Shown one piece after another: positions 37,449 through 46,371 of a stretch of DNA of 57,088 bases. This DNA comes from Alcaligenaceae bacterium (GTDB lineage Bacteria; Pseudomonadota; Gammaproteobacteria; Burkholderiales; Burkholderiaceae_B). The notes beneath the pieces were generated by a model. It was given only the letters and a program-made list of their open reading frames with translations. It searched no databases and was not told where the DNA came from. Position 1 is the first letter of the stretch, and the number at the start of each line of letters is the position of its first letter. Position numbers and translations under genes: made by a program. Location: the NCBI GenBank assembly GCA_013205565.1, contig JABMMM010000115.1, positions 1 to 57,088 on the forward strand, in the 5' to 3' direction.

Positions 37449-38777
37449 CTAGCGCGCTAAAAACTGAACCGGGTCGACGGCGGCGCCACGATGCCGGATT
37501 TCGAAGTATAGGGCGGAATCCACCTGACCACCGGTACTTCCAGCAAGGGCAATGGTCTCTCCTGTTTGAACCTGATCACCAATTTGCTTAAGTAAACTTT
37601 GGTTATAGGCGTAGACGCTCAGGTATTGCTGTCCGTGATCAATAATCAACAGGTTGCCGAAGCCACGCAGCCAGTTCGAATAAACCACCGTTCCCGAGGC
37701 AACCACCTGTACAGAGGCCCCCTCAGCAGCACGCACTAAAATGCCGCGCCAAACACCCCCTTCGGGACGATTAGAGCCAAAGCGGGCCATCACAGCGCCA
37801 CGCAAGGGCCAGCGCAACCCGGGCTTTAGGCCCGCACCGTCCGAATCGCCGCCGCTACTTTGCGCCGACGCCTCCTGCTGGCGCTGCCTCAACTGACTAG
37901 TCTCTTGCGCCTGCCGAGCCTGCTCTTGTTTAGCCTGCTCTTGCCGCGTCTGTTCCTGCCTGGCTTGCTCTTGCCGCTCTTGTTCGGCCATGCGGGCAAG
38001 CTCGGCCTTGCGACCCGCCTCGGCCGCCTCGCGTGCCGCGTTTAATTGACCGCCCAAATCGTCAACCAAAGTCGACAAACGCTTGTCGTCACGCCCAAGC
38101 ATCGCGGCTTCGGCGCGCTGGGCCTGCAACTGACCCTCGATGCGTGCAAGCACCGTCGCACGCTCTTTTTTTTGCGTGTCCAAGACGCTTTTTTGTTCGG
38201 TCGTATCTTGCACCACGCGTACGACCTCTTGTCGGCGAAGCTCAGTTTTAGCCTCAAGTTCAGCCAGGCGTTCGATCTCTTTTTTAACTGCCGCCACGGC
38301 AGACGCCCGCGCACGCGAGATGTAATCCAAGTAGATCAAATCACGCCCAATTTGCTGCGGATCATCGCCCGACAACAGCGCAGTCCAGGGCGACAAACCA
38401 CTTGCGTACTGCTTGCGCAATTGGTTGGACAATTCATCGCGTCGCAACACCAACACGCCAAACTGACGTTTGAATTGACTTTGCAACTCATCCAGCTCAT
38501 TTTGCGCCTGCCGCAGTTGCGTCGCCAACTCATTGAGGCGACGCGTCGTCACCGAGATGGCCGCCTCAGAAACTTTCAGCGCGTCAGCCGCATCTTTTCG
38601 CAGCGCCTCGCGCTCGTCGAGTTCTTTTTGAAGACCCTCGATGCGCGAACGCAGTTCGACCCGCTCACGTTCGGCCTGCCTTTGTTTGGCAACAAGATCG
38701 TCGTTGGCTGCGCACGGGGCGCCGCCAAGCGCCAGGCCGCTTAAGGCCAACCACAGCCACCAAACGGGCAGGCGCAT
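37449..38777 (-). CDS. envC: EnvC-like murein hydrolase activator with degenerate LytM domain
   Basis: 442 residues: signal peptide (1-24), long coiled coils (about 27-265), a Gln/Glu-rich repeat and a C-terminal M23/LytM domain (about 322-440). The zinc ligands of active M23 peptidases are replaced: the HxxxD site reads GGVWRGILV, the second site VYAYNQSL has Tyr for His, and the HxH site reads LYFEIR. This matches EnvC, which activates amidases AmiA/B at the septum without cutting itself. FtsEX would control it. It lies five bases after gpmA and before ctpA on one strand. Confidence 0.93.
   Translation of the reverse strand: MRLPVWWLWLALSGLALGGAPCAANDDLVAKQRQAERERVELRSRIEGLQKELDEREALRKDAADALKVSEAAISVTTRRLNELATQLRQAQNELDELQSQFKRQFGVLVLRRDELSNQLRKQYASGLSPWTALLSGDDPQQIGRDLIYLDYISRARASAVAAVKKEIERLAELEAKTELRRQEVVRVVQDTTEQKSVLDTQKKERATVLARIEGQLQAQRAEAAMLGRDDKRLSTLVDDLGGQLNAAREAAEAGRKAELARMAEQERQEQARQEQTRQEQAKQEQARQAQETSQLRQRQQEASAQSSGGDSDGAGLKPGLRWPLRGAVMARFGSNRPEGGVWRGILVRAAEGASVQVVASGTVVYSNWLRGFGNLLIIDHGQQYLSVYAYNQSLLKQIGDQVQTGETIALAGSTGGQVDSALYFEIRHRGAAVDPVQFLAR
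37914..37984 (-). repeat. In-frame 15-base repeat in envC (Gln/Glu-rich pentapeptides)
   Basis: Roughly four to five imperfect 15-base units encode [RK]QEQ[AT] pentapeptides between the coiled coil and the LytM domain. Such a run can expand or contract by slippage in whole codons without changing frame. It extends the charged helical linker. Confidence 0.7.
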
Positions 38778-38781
38778 GAAA

Positions 38782-39534
38782 TTAATCCTTTTTGGCTTTA
38801 CCCTGCGCCGCCACCGCCGTCATGGCCGCCTCGATTTCAGCCGGATCGCCCAGGTAATAGTGCTTAAGCGGCCTTAAATCTTTATCTAGCTCATAAACCA
38901 GCGGCTGGCCTGTGGGAATATTCAGGTGCACGATCTCGTCGTCAGAGACGCCGTCAAGGTGTTTGATCATGGCTCGCAAACTGTTGCCGTGGGCGGCAAC
39001 CAACACCCGTCGGCCGGTGCGAATGGCTGGCGCAATACTGTCGTTCCAGAAGGGCAAGACCCGTTCGACGGTGTCTTTCAGACATTCGGTTGCCGGCAAT
39101 TGCTCGGGCGCGAGCTTGGCGTAACGCGGCTCAAACTTGGGGTGGCGTGTATCGTCAAGCGCAAGCGGATTGGGGGCGATCGCATAGGCGCGTCGCCAAA
39201 TCAGCACCTGCTCGTCGCCGTATTGTGCCGCCATTTCAGCTTTATTGAGACCTTGCAGGTCGCCGTAATGTCTTTCGTTTAGGCGCCAGCTGTTGTGCAC
39301 TGGCACATACATGGTGCCCAGCGCATCGAGCGTGAGCCAGAGTGTGCGAATCGCGCGCGTCAGCACCGAGGTGTAAGCCAAATCAAAGCCAAAACCTTTT
39401 TCTTTGAGTAACTCGCCCGCTTTTCGTGCTTGCTCGCGTCCGAGTACAGTCAAATCGACATCGGTCCAACCAGTGAAGCGGTTTTCGAGGTTCCACTGGC
39501 TTTCGCCGTGACGCATTAAGACTAATTTATACAT
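38782..39534 (-). CDS. gpmA: 2,3-bisphosphoglycerate-dependent phosphoglycerate mutase
   Basis: 250 residues. The phosphohistidine motif is [12 protein letters not shown] near the N-terminus; [28 protein letters not shown] and [13 protein letters not shown] (second catalytic His) complete the family pattern. It interconverts 3- and 2-phosphoglycerate in glycolysis/gluconeogenesis. I chose ATG 39534 over GTG 39543 because the family begins MYKLVL. It heads the gpmA-envC-ctpA-moeB strand and is divergent from the rhodanese gene. Confidence 0.96.
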   Translation of the reverse strand: MYKLVLMRHGESQWNLENRFTGWTDVDLTVLGREQARKAGELLKEKGFGFDLAYTSVLTRAIRTLWLTLDALGTMYVPVHNSWRLNERHYGDLQGLNKAEMAAQYGDEQVLIWRRAYAIAPNPLALDDTRHPKFEPRYAKLAPEQLPATECLKDTVERVLPFWNDSIAPAIRTGRRVLVAAHGNSLRAMIKHLDGVSDDEIVHLNIPTGQPLVYELDKDLRPLKHYYLGDPAEIEAAMTAVAAQGKAKKD

Positions 39535-39572
39535 GGTTGACACAGGTTAAAGTGTGAGGGAAGCCATCATTT

Positions 39573-39620
39573 TATAATTGTCTGGTGCTTGGCGACCACC
39601 CACCCCTTAAAATTAGGGGT
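39573..39620 (+). promoter_or_regulatory. TATAAT element and leader hairpin before the rhodanese gene
   Basis: A perfect TATAAT lies at 39573-39578, without a clear -35 at the right distance. Downstream, ACCCCT and AGGGGT (39602-39607 and 39615-39620) form a 6-bp stem around an AT-rich loop, ending 24 bases before the start codon. Together they suggest a promoter and a structured leader for the rhodanese-grxC-secB-gpsA run. Confidence 0.4.
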
Positions 39621-39644
39621 TAACCGTACTTTTTTGGACACATC

Positions 39645-40067
39645 GTGGATTTTTTCTTCAGTCAAAATAACCTTCTTTTGCTGGCTGTCGCACTGGGGTC
39701 AGGCGTCGCGTTAGCGTGGCCCATGATTCAACGCAGTCGCGCCGGCGCTGCCATTTCAAGCACGCAGGCCGTGCAGATGATGAATCATCAACATGCTGTC
39801 TTGATCGATGTGCGCACCACCGAAGCCTATAACGCCGGTCATGTGCCTCAGGCGCGCAGCGTGCCGCTAGGCGACCTCGAAAAGAGAGCAGGCGCGTTGC
39901 CTAAAAACAAACCGCTCATCGTGATCTGTGACGTCGGTCGCACGGCGATCGGCGCAGCCACGCGTTTGCGCGCGCAAGGCTTTACTGACGTTGTTACCCT
40001 TGAGGGTGGCCTCAAAGCCTGGCTGACCGCCGGGCTGCCCGTTACCGCCAATAAAACCGGAGCCTGA
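39645..40067 (+). CDS. Membrane-anchored rhodanese-domain protein
   Basis: 140 residues. One N-terminal membrane segment (about 9-28) precedes a single rhodanese domain (about 40-135) with VLIDVRTTEAYNAGHVPQARSVP and the active-site cysteine Cys95 in the loop IVICDVGRTAIGAA. It resembles YibN, which sits before grxC and secB in E. coli. Rhodaneses transfer sulphane sulphur; YibN-type proteins have been connected with the membrane insertion machinery, but the role here is not shown. GTG start; grxC begins two bases after its stop. Confidence 0.87.
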   Translation: MDFFFSQNNLLLLAVALGSGVALAWPMIQRSRAGAAISSTQAVQMMNHQHAVLIDVRTTEAYNAGHVPQARSVPLGDLEKRAGALPKNKPLIVICDVGRTAIGAATRLRAQGFTDVVTLEGGLKAWLTAGLPVTANKTGA

Positions 40068-40069
40068 CC

Positions 40070-40327
40070 ATGCTGAAAGTTGTGATGTATACCACCGGCT
40101 TCTGCCCCTATTGCTCACGCGCAGAAATGTTGCTGAACCAACGCGGCGTGACTGAAATCGAAAAAATCCGTATCGATGTCGATACCGAACAGCGTACCTT
40201 GATGATGGAACGCACGGGCCGGCGTACCGTCCCGCAAATTTATATCGGCGAGACCCATGTCGGTGGCTTTGATGATTTGTCCGCGCTTGATCGCGACGGC
40301 AAACTGATGCCCCTGCTAAACGGTTAA
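40070..40327 (+). CDS. grxC: Glutaredoxin 3
   Basis: 85 residues, the normal GrxC size. The redox centre is Cys12-Pro-Tyr-Cys15 in TTGFCPYCSRAE, followed by the glutathione-binding TVPQIYIGETHVGGFDDLSALDRDGKL. It reduces disulphides with glutathione in the cytosol. Position between the rhodanese gene and secB is widely conserved. Confidence 0.96.
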   Translation: MLKVVMYTTGFCPYCSRAEMLLNQRGVTEIEKIRIDVDTEQRTLMMERTGRRTVPQIYIGETHVGGFDDLSALDRDGKLMPLLNG

Positions 40328-40380
40328 AGCCAACACTGCATTTTTCATACCCTTTCACCCCCTGATCCAGAGACCCTTTC

Positions 40381-40917
40381 ATGTCTGACCAAAACGCTCC
40401 AGCCGACAGCGCACAAAATCCCAACGCACCTGTGTTTAATATGCAGCGTGTCTACCTCAAAGATCTCTCTCTAGAGATGCCTAATGCGCCCAATATTTTT
40501 CTTGAGCAAGAGGGTCCAAAAGTTGAAGTCACCATCAATGTGGGCGGACAAGCCCTTGCCGATACGGTCTTTGAATCCACCATCACCGTGACTGTCACGA
40601 CTCGCATCGGCGACAAAGTCCTGTATTTGGTTGAAGCCACGCAAGGCGGTGTTTTTGAGATCGCTAACGTTCCCGCAGAGCAGCTTGATCCACTCATGGG
40701 GATCGTATGCCCGACCATGCTGTACCCCTATCTGCGCGCAAACGTGGCCGATGCCATCACTCGCACCTCATTGCCACCGTTGCACTTGGCCGAGGTTAAT
40801 TTTCAGGCACTGTTTGAGCAGCGCATGGCGCAGGCCGCCCAAGAGGGGCAGGGCCAGGCGCCCGCAGGTGGCAACGAGTCGGGTCTGATTCTTCCGCCCG
40901 GCATGCTGCGTCAATAA
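40381..40917 (+). CDS. secB: Protein-export chaperone SecB
   Basis: 178 residues. The SecB core is clear: [36 protein letters not shown], then [22 protein letters not shown] and [39 protein letters not shown]. It keeps preproteins unfolded and delivers them to SecA. The acidic, Gly/Gln-rich C-terminal tail is typical. gpsA follows after one base. Confidence 0.96.
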   Translation: MSDQNAPADSAQNPNAPVFNMQRVYLKDLSLEMPNAPNIFLEQEGPKVEVTINVGGQALADTVFESTITVTVTTRIGDKVLYLVEATQGGVFEIANVPAEQLDPLMGIVCPTMLYPYLRANVADAITRTSLPPLHLAEVNFQALFEQRMAQAAQEGQGQAPAGGNESGLILPPGMLRQ

Positions 40918-40918
40918 T

Positions 40919-41986
40919 TTGAGTTCTCGCGCGCCTTCACCTGAGCCTGTCGTGTCGCTCACGCAACAACACGTCGCGGTCTTGGGCGCCGGTGCCTGGG
41001 GCACCGCGTTAGCCTGCGCCGCCAGCCAGCGCGCGCCGACCCAACTCTGGGCGCGCGACGCCAAACTGAGTGAAGCGATCAACGCGCAGCACACCAGTCC
41101 GCGTTACTTACCTGGCATCCCTTTGCCGCCCGCACTCGTTTGCACGGCCAGCCTTCAACAGGCGCTTGCCCACGCACAGGGTGGTCACCTTCCGGGTTTA
41201 CTGCTTCTTGGCGTGCCACTTGCGGGGCTGCGTGCACTTTGCAGCCAACTCGCCGAGCAACTTGCACACTCAACACCCAAACTTGCCGGCATTGTTTACA
41301 CGTGCAAAGGGCTTGAGGCCCAAAGCGGGCAACTCCCCAGCGAAGTCGCGCAAGTCGCGCTTGAACCACTGGGCTCGTTACCCACAGGCGTGTTGTCAGG
41401 TCCCTCGTTTGCACTCGAAGTCGCGCGTGGCTTACCCGTCGCGCTCACTGTGGCAAGCGCAAGTCTCGACCTGCAAGAAGCCACAATCCACGCACTGCAT
41501 GGCGGCAACATTCGCGTCTATGCCAGCACAGATGTCTTGGGCGTTGAGATCGGGGGTGCGCTTAAAAACGTTCTGGCGATTGCCTGCGGAGTGGGCGACG
41601 GGCTAGGTCTGGGTGCCAACGCACGCGCGGCACTGATTACACGCGGACTCACCGAGATGACCCGATTTGGCAAGGCGCTTGGGGCTCAAACAGCAACCTT
41701 CGCGGGGCTCACTGGACTGGGCGATCTTGTCTTGACCGCAACCGGAGACCTCTCGCGCAACCGTCAAGTCGGTCTGGCCCTTGGCCGGGGCGCAGTACTT
41801 TCGACTTTGCTTGCGTCTGGGCCAACCGCCGAGGGGGCTCGCTGCGCGCAAGCGGTACGAAAGCGTGCGCGCGCGTTAGGCGTGGACATGCCAATTACAG
41901 AAGCCGTATGTCAGGTTTTGTTTGAGGGCGTCAGTCCCCTGAACGCCGTGACACAGTTGTTGGCGCGCGAGGCCACCACAGAATAA
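40919..41986 (+). CDS. gpsA: Glycerol-3-phosphate dehydrogenase (NAD(P)+)
   Basis: 355 residues if TTG 40919 is used; GTG 40952 would give 344 and is equally possible, because neither has a good ribosome-binding site. The Rossmann motif is VLGAGAWGTALA; YTCKGLEAQSG, LSGPSFALEVARGLPVALTVAS (catalytic region) and IGGALKNVLAIACGVGDGLGLG follow. It reduces dihydroxyacetone phosphate to sn-glycerol 3-phosphate for phospholipids. The secB-gpsA order is conserved in proteobacteria and suggests translational coupling to secB. Confidence 0.93.
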   Translation: MSSRAPSPEPVVSLTQQHVAVLGAGAWGTALACAASQRAPTQLWARDAKLSEAINAQHTSPRYLPGIPLPPALVCTASLQQALAHAQGGHLPGLLLLGVPLAGLRALCSQLAEQLAHSTPKLAGIVYTCKGLEAQSGQLPSEVAQVALEPLGSLPTGVLSGPSFALEVARGLPVALTVASASLDLQEATIHALHGGNIRVYASTDVLGVEIGGALKNVLAIACGVGDGLGLGANARAALITRGLTEMTRFGKALGAQTATFAGLTGLGDLVLTATGDLSRNRQVGLALGRGAVLSTLLASGPTAEGARCAQAVRKRARALGVDMPITEAVCQVLFEGVSPLNAVTQLLAREATTE

Positions 41987-42008
41987 ATTTCTTAATTTTG
42001 AGCGAACG

Positions 42009-43091
42009 ATGACCAACACTTTGCACGGCTTAAACACTCGCGGCAAACAGCGCGTAACTTTGCATGCTCTACCAGCGCCGCTTGGCTCAGGTTTGCGCAG
42101 TGGCACCGCGCGCACGGGATCAAAACTTGTCTTCACCTTGTTCGTTTGCGTCTTGGGCACTCTGTTCGCCCCCTCCACGCAGGCAGCCTGGCCCGACGAG
42201 CGTCCCATTCATCTGGTCGTGCCGTTTCCGGCAGGCTCTTCGCCCGATTTGCTCGCCCGCATACTCGCGGTGCCTTTGGGCAAAGCGCTCAAGCAAACTC
42301 TGGTGGTCGACAATAAACCTGGCGCGGGTGGCAACTTAGGCACGCGCTTTGTAGCGCGGGCACCCAACGACGGCTACACCCTGCTCTATACAATCAACGG
42401 CCCGTTAGTCACTGCACCCACGCTGTATAAAAAAACACTGGGTTACGACCCGATGACCGACCTTGCCCCCATCACGCTAGTCGCCACCAGCCCGAACGTC
42501 TTGGTGGTCAACCCTAAGCTTGAGGCCGACACCACGGCAGACTTGGTCAAACAAATAAAAGCGCGAGCCGGTGCGATGAATTACGGCTCGGTCGGGGCGG
42601 GGAGCGCCGCACATTTAGCGATGGAGCTCTTTAAGCAACAGGCGGGTCTAGACCTTCTGCATGTGCCCTATCCCGGCTTTGCACAAGTCACCACTGCAAT
42701 GCTTGCGCAAGATGTTCAAGCCGCTTTTATGGTTCCTGCGATCGCGATGCCACAAGTCAAAGCCGGCAAACTAAAGGTGCTTGGCGTCACTAGCCTGCTA
42801 GCCTCGCCTGCCCTACCAGGGGTCTTGCCGCTCGCGATGCAGGGCTTTGCTGGTTTTGAGGCGATCTCCTGGAACGCAATTCTTGCGCCGGCTGGCACTG
42901 AGCCTGCTATTTTGCTTAGGCTGCAACAAGCACTCACCGGCCTGTTGACCGAGGCGTCGATCAAAGAACAGTTTTCGGCACAGTATTTTTCGGCCGTCGG
43001 TTCGAACGCGCAGGATTTGCGTGCGCTGATGCAAGACGAAACCAAACGCTGGACTCAAGTCATTGAACGTCTGGGTTTGTCACTCGATTGA
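42009..43091 (+). CDS. Bug-family tripartite tricarboxylate transporter substrate-binding protein
   Basis: 360 residues. A long positively charged N-region precedes a signal peptide hydrophobic core (about 39-55) with cleavage near STQA. The mature part has the Bug/TctC signatures: PIHLVVPFPAGSSPDLLARIL, VVDNKPGAGGNLGT, VARAPNDGYTLL, YGSVGAGSAAHLAMELFK and the QAAFMVPAIAMPQVKAGKLKVLGVTS segment. These periplasmic receptors, very numerous in Alcaligenaceae, bind carboxylates or nicotinate-like ligands. No TctAB permease genes are adjacent, as is usual for orphan Bug proteins. Ligand unknown. Confidence 0.92.
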   Translation: MTNTLHGLNTRGKQRVTLHALPAPLGSGLRSGTARTGSKLVFTLFVCVLGTLFAPSTQAAWPDERPIHLVVPFPAGSSPDLLARILAVPLGKALKQTLVVDNKPGAGGNLGTRFVARAPNDGYTLLYTINGPLVTAPTLYKKTLGYDPMTDLAPITLVATSPNVLVVNPKLEADTTADLVKQIKARAGAMNYGSVGAGSAAHLAMELFKQQAGLDLLHVPYPGFAQVTTAMLAQDVQAAFMVPAIAMPQVKAGKLKVLGVTSLLASPALPGVLPLAMQGFAGFEAISWNAILAPAGTEPAILLRLQQALTGLLTEASIKEQFSAQYFSAVGSNAQDLRALMQDETKRWTQVIERLGLSLD

Positions 43092-43176
43092 CGCTCTTCA
43101 CCTGAGCGCAGAGGATTTGCGCGCCTGACGTGAGCGCGACAGCAAAATATCCGCCCTTCTGCTGCATGACCGGCAT

Positions 43177-43647
43177 TCAGACACCCCCACGATAGCCCTG
43201 TTGTCGCCACGCTTCGTACACCACAATCGCGACCGCATTTGACAGATTCAGGCTGCGTTGCGCCGGCAACATGGGTAAGCGCAGAGTTTGCGGCGAGCGG
43301 AACAAAGCGCGCTGCTCGGACGACAACCCGGCGGTCTCGCAACCAAACACAAACACATCGTTGGCCAAAAGCGCGATTTGCCCAACGAGTTGCGTCGCTT
43401 TGGTCGTGATGGCGAACACCCGCTCGGGTAGTGCGCCGGTCGCGGCAATCGCAAGTTCAAGCGAGTCATGCACCTGCACAGGCTGCCACTCGTGATAGTC
43501 AAGTCCAGCGCGTTTGAGGCGTTTATCGTCGATTTCGAAGCCAAGCGGACGCACCAAGTGCAAGCGCGCACCGGTATTGGCACAAAGCCGGATGACGTTG
43601 CCCGTATTGGGTGGAATTTCTGGCTGAACGAGGATGACATCAATCAT
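43177..43647 (-). CDS. trmL: tRNA (cytidine(34)-2'-O)-methyltransferase TrmL
   Basis: 156 residues of the SPOUT superfamily. It 2'-O-methylates the wobble base of tRNA-Leu isoacceptors. Motifs are VQPEIPPNTGNVIRLCANTGARLHLV, DDKRLKRAGLDYHEW, FGCETAGLSSE and LPMLPAQRSLNLSNAVAIVVYEAWRQ, the last forming the knot. ATG 43647 matches the family N-terminus; ATG 43656 (three residues more) is also possible. The comF stop lies about 20 bases upstream on the same strand. Confidence 0.93.
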   Translation of the reverse strand: MIDVILVQPEIPPNTGNVIRLCANTGARLHLVRPLGFEIDDKRLKRAGLDYHEWQPVQVHDSLELAIAATGALPERVFAITTKATQLVGQIALLANDVFVFGCETAGLSSEQRALFRSPQTLRLPMLPAQRSLNLSNAVAIVVYEAWRQQGYRGGV

Positions 43648-43666
43648 GGGCGCCATTTTGCCACGC

Positions 43667-44437
43667 TTACCTGACCAGGCGCACGGGGGTATGGGCAGCA
43701 GCAAGCGCCACGACGCCCGCCGCGCCGGCGTTCAGTAGTGCACGCGCTGCCGTATGCATCGTGCTACCTGTGGTGACCACATCGTCGACCAAGCCCACCC
43801 AGACCCGTGGTAACGCGTGCGGGCAAACATAAAGTCCTTTCACACTTTCGCGCCGAGCTGCTGAGTCGAGCACTTTTTGGCTAGGTGTTTCGCGGGTCCG
43901 TCTGAGCCACTCACGCTGCAAGGGATAACCACTGAGCCGCGCCAATTCAAGCGCAAGCTCGCCTGCAGGGTTAAAACCCCGACGCCTGAGTGCCTGCTGA
44001 CTGGAGGGAATTGGTACCAACGCCCCGAGTGGCAACAAACCCACGTCGCCAGGTAACTGGGTGCGCAAGCGGGTCCAGAGGACTCGGGCGAAGAGGCCGG
44101 CGTAGGCTAGGCGGGCACCCTCCTTAAAGCGCTGAATCAACATTGCAGTCGGATACGCGTAGTCCATCGCGGCCACCAGACGCGCGTATGGGGGCGCGTC
44201 GCGCCAGCAACGCGAACATTGCGCCGCCTGCGGCGTGTCTTCGGCTGTCGCTTGCGTCTCTAAGGTCGTTTGCTTGGGCACGGGATTGAGGCAACGCACG
44301 CAACTCTGCAGACCGTTCAAACGCCAGACAAAGTCTTGTGCGCACCCCGAACATAAATTACCACCACGCGCGGTTAAACCGCAAAGCGGACACGCCGAAG
44401 GGAGTTTTTGTAAAATCGTTGCATGGATGGAGTACAT
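43667..44437 (-). CDS. comF: ComF-family phosphoribosyltransferase-like protein
   Basis: 256 residues. Two N-terminal cysteine pairs (CPLC, CSGC) and later cysteines (near residues 41-44 and 75-78) form the zinc-ribbon part. A C-terminal type I phosphoribosyltransferase fold follows, with LVPIPSSQQALRRRGFNPAGELALELARLSG and the PRPP-like loop VGLVDDVVTTGSTMHTAARAL. ComF is needed for DNA uptake in transformable bacteria; with dprA at the other end of the window this hints at natural competence, but both genes are also kept in non-competent species. Confidence 0.92.
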   Translation of the reverse strand: MYSIHATILQKLPSACPLCGLTARGGNLCSGCAQDFVWRLNGLQSCVRCLNPVPKQTTLETQATAEDTPQAAQCSRCWRDAPPYARLVAAMDYAYPTAMLIQRFKEGARLAYAGLFARVLWTRLRTQLPGDVGLLPLGALVPIPSSQQALRRRGFNPAGELALELARLSGYPLQREWLRRTRETPSQKVLDSAARRESVKGLYVCPHALPRVWVGLVDDVVTTGSTMHTAARALLNAGAAGVVALAAAHTPVRLVR

Positions 44438-44504
44438 TTTGCTACCTTGCGCGCGCCGTTGAAGTTAACAGTCTGAGCCCGAGGCCTCATTTTTTGCGTT
44501 CTTC

Positions 44505-45449
44505 ATGATCAAAATGTCCACCCCGAGCACACTCCCGCTGAACTCTGCCCATGTTGCGTTGCAATTCGCGCGACGCGGCGATTTATCTTCTGCCCAGTTT
44601 TTATACGGTGAAATCGCGCGCCGCATGGACGAGCGCTTGCGACTGGTGCGTTTGCAACCTGAGCAGCTTTTAGACGCGGGCTGCGGTGCCGGTCAGCAGA
44701 TCAAGTTATTGCATGCCCGCTACCCTACCGCCCGATACCTTGGTCAAGACCATAATCCTCGGCTGCTGCAATACGCTCGTCAGTCTGCCAAACAACACCT
44801 GCCAGGCGGTTGGCGTCAAACGCTCTCGCAGTGGCGTGGCAAACCCGCTCAGACGCAATGGCTTGAAGCCGATTTGGCGCACACGGGGCTCGCCCCAGAG
44901 TCACTCGACCTGGTCTGGTCAAACCTTGCTCTGCATTGGCATGCTGCGCCTCACGACGTCTTGCAAGAGTGGTCGCGAATACTCAAGCTCAATGGTATTG
45001 TCTTTTTTTCATGCTTTGGGCCCGCCACGTTGCAAGAGGTGCGCGCCGCCGCGCACCAAGCAGGGCTAAGTACTGCCACGCCAAGCTTTGTCGACATGCA
45101 CGACTTTGGCGACCTGTTGATTGAAAAAGGGTTTGCCGACCCAGTGATGGATCAAGAAGTCCTCACTTTGACGTACGCGACGCCTGAAAAGCTCTTGGCA
45201 GACGTTAAGGCCTTAGGAGGGAATCCGAGTCTTGGACGACGTCCTGGCTTACTCGGGCGCGACCGGTATCAGCGCTTACTCGCCGCGCTTGAGGCGCAAC
45301 GCAAAACCGATGGGCGGCTACACCTGACGATCGAAGTCGCCTATGGTCACGCTTGGCGCACCGGAACGTTGCGCGGAGCAACCGGCGAGACCCGCATCAG
45401 CGTCAGTGCGATCGGGCGGCTAACGCCCGGCACACTAGCCAAAAAATGA
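44505..45449 (+). CDS. BioC-like SAM-dependent methyltransferase
   Basis: 314 residues. An N-terminal helix pair (VALQFARRGDLSSAQFLYGEIARRMDERL) is followed by a class I methyltransferase fold: motif I LLDAGCGAGQQIKLLHARYP, LGQDHNP, and DLVWSNLALHWHAAPHDVLQEWSRILKLNGIVFFSCFGPATLQEV, which closely resembles BioC (malonyl-ACP methyltransferase of biotin synthesis). No bio genes are near, and it is divergent from comF as in related genomes. BioC is the best guess; another methyl acceptor is possible. Its 3' end overlaps the convergent TSUP gene by 15 bases. Confidence 0.8.
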   Translation: MIKMSTPSTLPLNSAHVALQFARRGDLSSAQFLYGEIARRMDERLRLVRLQPEQLLDAGCGAGQQIKLLHARYPTARYLGQDHNPRLLQYARQSAKQHLPGGWRQTLSQWRGKPAQTQWLEADLAHTGLAPESLDLVWSNLALHWHAAPHDVLQEWSRILKLNGIVFFSCFGPATLQEVRAAAHQAGLSTATPSFVDMHDFGDLLIEKGFADPVMDQEVLTLTYATPEKLLADVKALGGNPSLGRRPGLLGRDRYQRLLAALEAQRKTDGRLHLTIEVAYGHAWRTGTLRGATGETRISVSAIGRLTPGTLAKK

Positions 45450-46253
45450 CAGATACGCCTTGTAACCCATGTAAACCGCCAGTCCAAACAACAAGTAGGC
45501 AAAAATACGCTTGAGTGTTTTAACAGGCAGCTTATGCGCCGCACGCGCGCCAAGCGGGGCTAAAAACACACTAAAGATAGCCAGCACAATCAGCGCTGGC
45601 CAAAAAATATAACCAACCATTTGTGGCGGCAGCCCTGTTTGACCCCAGCCGGACCAAACATAACCAAGCGTATTGGCCAACGCAATCGGAAACCCGAGCG
45701 CGGCTGACGTGCCCACAGCCTGATGCAGGGGTACGTTGCACCACAACATGAAGGGCACAGAAATAAAGCCACCACCCGCGCCGACCAGACCAGAAATGAA
45801 GCCGATGACGCCACCCGAGGCCGCTGTGCCCACCGGACCCGGCATCTGACGCGAGGCCTTTGGCTTTTTATCGAGCAGCATCTGCAAGGCAGAGTAGGCA
45901 ACAAACACCGCAAAAAACAGGGCTAACCAGCCCGTCTTCAGGAGTGAAAACAACGCCCCGCCCGACACCACCCCCCCCACCAGAATGCCTGGGGTTAAGG
46001 CGGCAACAAGATCCCAGCGCACTGCGCCTTTGTTGTTATGGGCCCGAACGCTTGAGACCGAGGTAAACAGTATCGTTGCCATCGAGGTCGCAATTGCGGC
46101 GTGCACCGTGAGCTCGAGCGACAACTCCTGCCAGGTAAACAAGAGAGTCAAAAACGGCACCAAAATCATTCCGCCGCCGATGCCTAAAAGCCCTGCAGCG
46201 AAGCCCGTGACACAGCCTAAGACTGCTAACGCTAATGCAAATATCGGATCCAT
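45435..46253 (-). CDS. TSUP (TauE/SafE) family permease
   Basis: 272 residues with about eight membrane segments. Duplicated signatures LLGIGGGMILVPFLTLLF (first half) and LVGAGGGFISVPFMLWCN (second half) mark the TSUP family, which moves sulphite, sulphonates or other organosulphur anions across the inner membrane. The ATG at 46253 is preferred to one seven codons upstream, which would overlap the xdhC promoter region. Substrate unknown. Divergent from xdhC. Confidence 0.9.
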   Translation of the reverse strand: MDPIFALALAVLGCVTGFAAGLLGIGGGMILVPFLTLLFTWQELSLELTVHAAIATSMATILFTSVSSVRAHNNKGAVRWDLVAALTPGILVGGVVSGGALFSLLKTGWLALFFAVFVAYSALQMLLDKKPKASRQMPGPVGTAASGGVIGFISGLVGAGGGFISVPFMLWCNVPLHQAVGTSAALGFPIALANTLGYVWSGWGQTGLPPQMVGYIFWPALIVLAIFSVFLAPLGARAAHKLPVKTLKRIFAYLLFGLAVYMGYKAYLSFFG

Positions 46254-46308
46254 ATGATTTTTCTTAATGCCCACGCGCGTAAAGGGGCTTAGTATACTGA
46301 CAGGACAA

Positions 46309-46335
46309 CCTGCCGCTGGCAGGCAATCATTTTTT
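46309..46335 (+). promoter_or_regulatory. Terminator-like hairpin in the xdhC leader
   Basis: CCTGCC-GCT-GGCAGG forms a perfect 6-bp stem with a three-base loop, and a run of six T (46330-46335) begins seven bases later. It lies 36 bases before the xdhC ATG and just after a TATACT -10-like element (46293-46298). It may be an attenuator or a leader stem; the gap before the T-run weakens the terminator reading. Confidence 0.45.
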
Positions 46336-46371
46336 GCGCTTAACCGCGCGCCTCAACAAGACGCAACTGCC

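Noticed and set aside
38046-38744. 232-codon plus-strand frame opposite envC
   Set aside because: It mirrors the coiled-coil codons of envC on the other strand and shows no domain, start signal or neighbour context.
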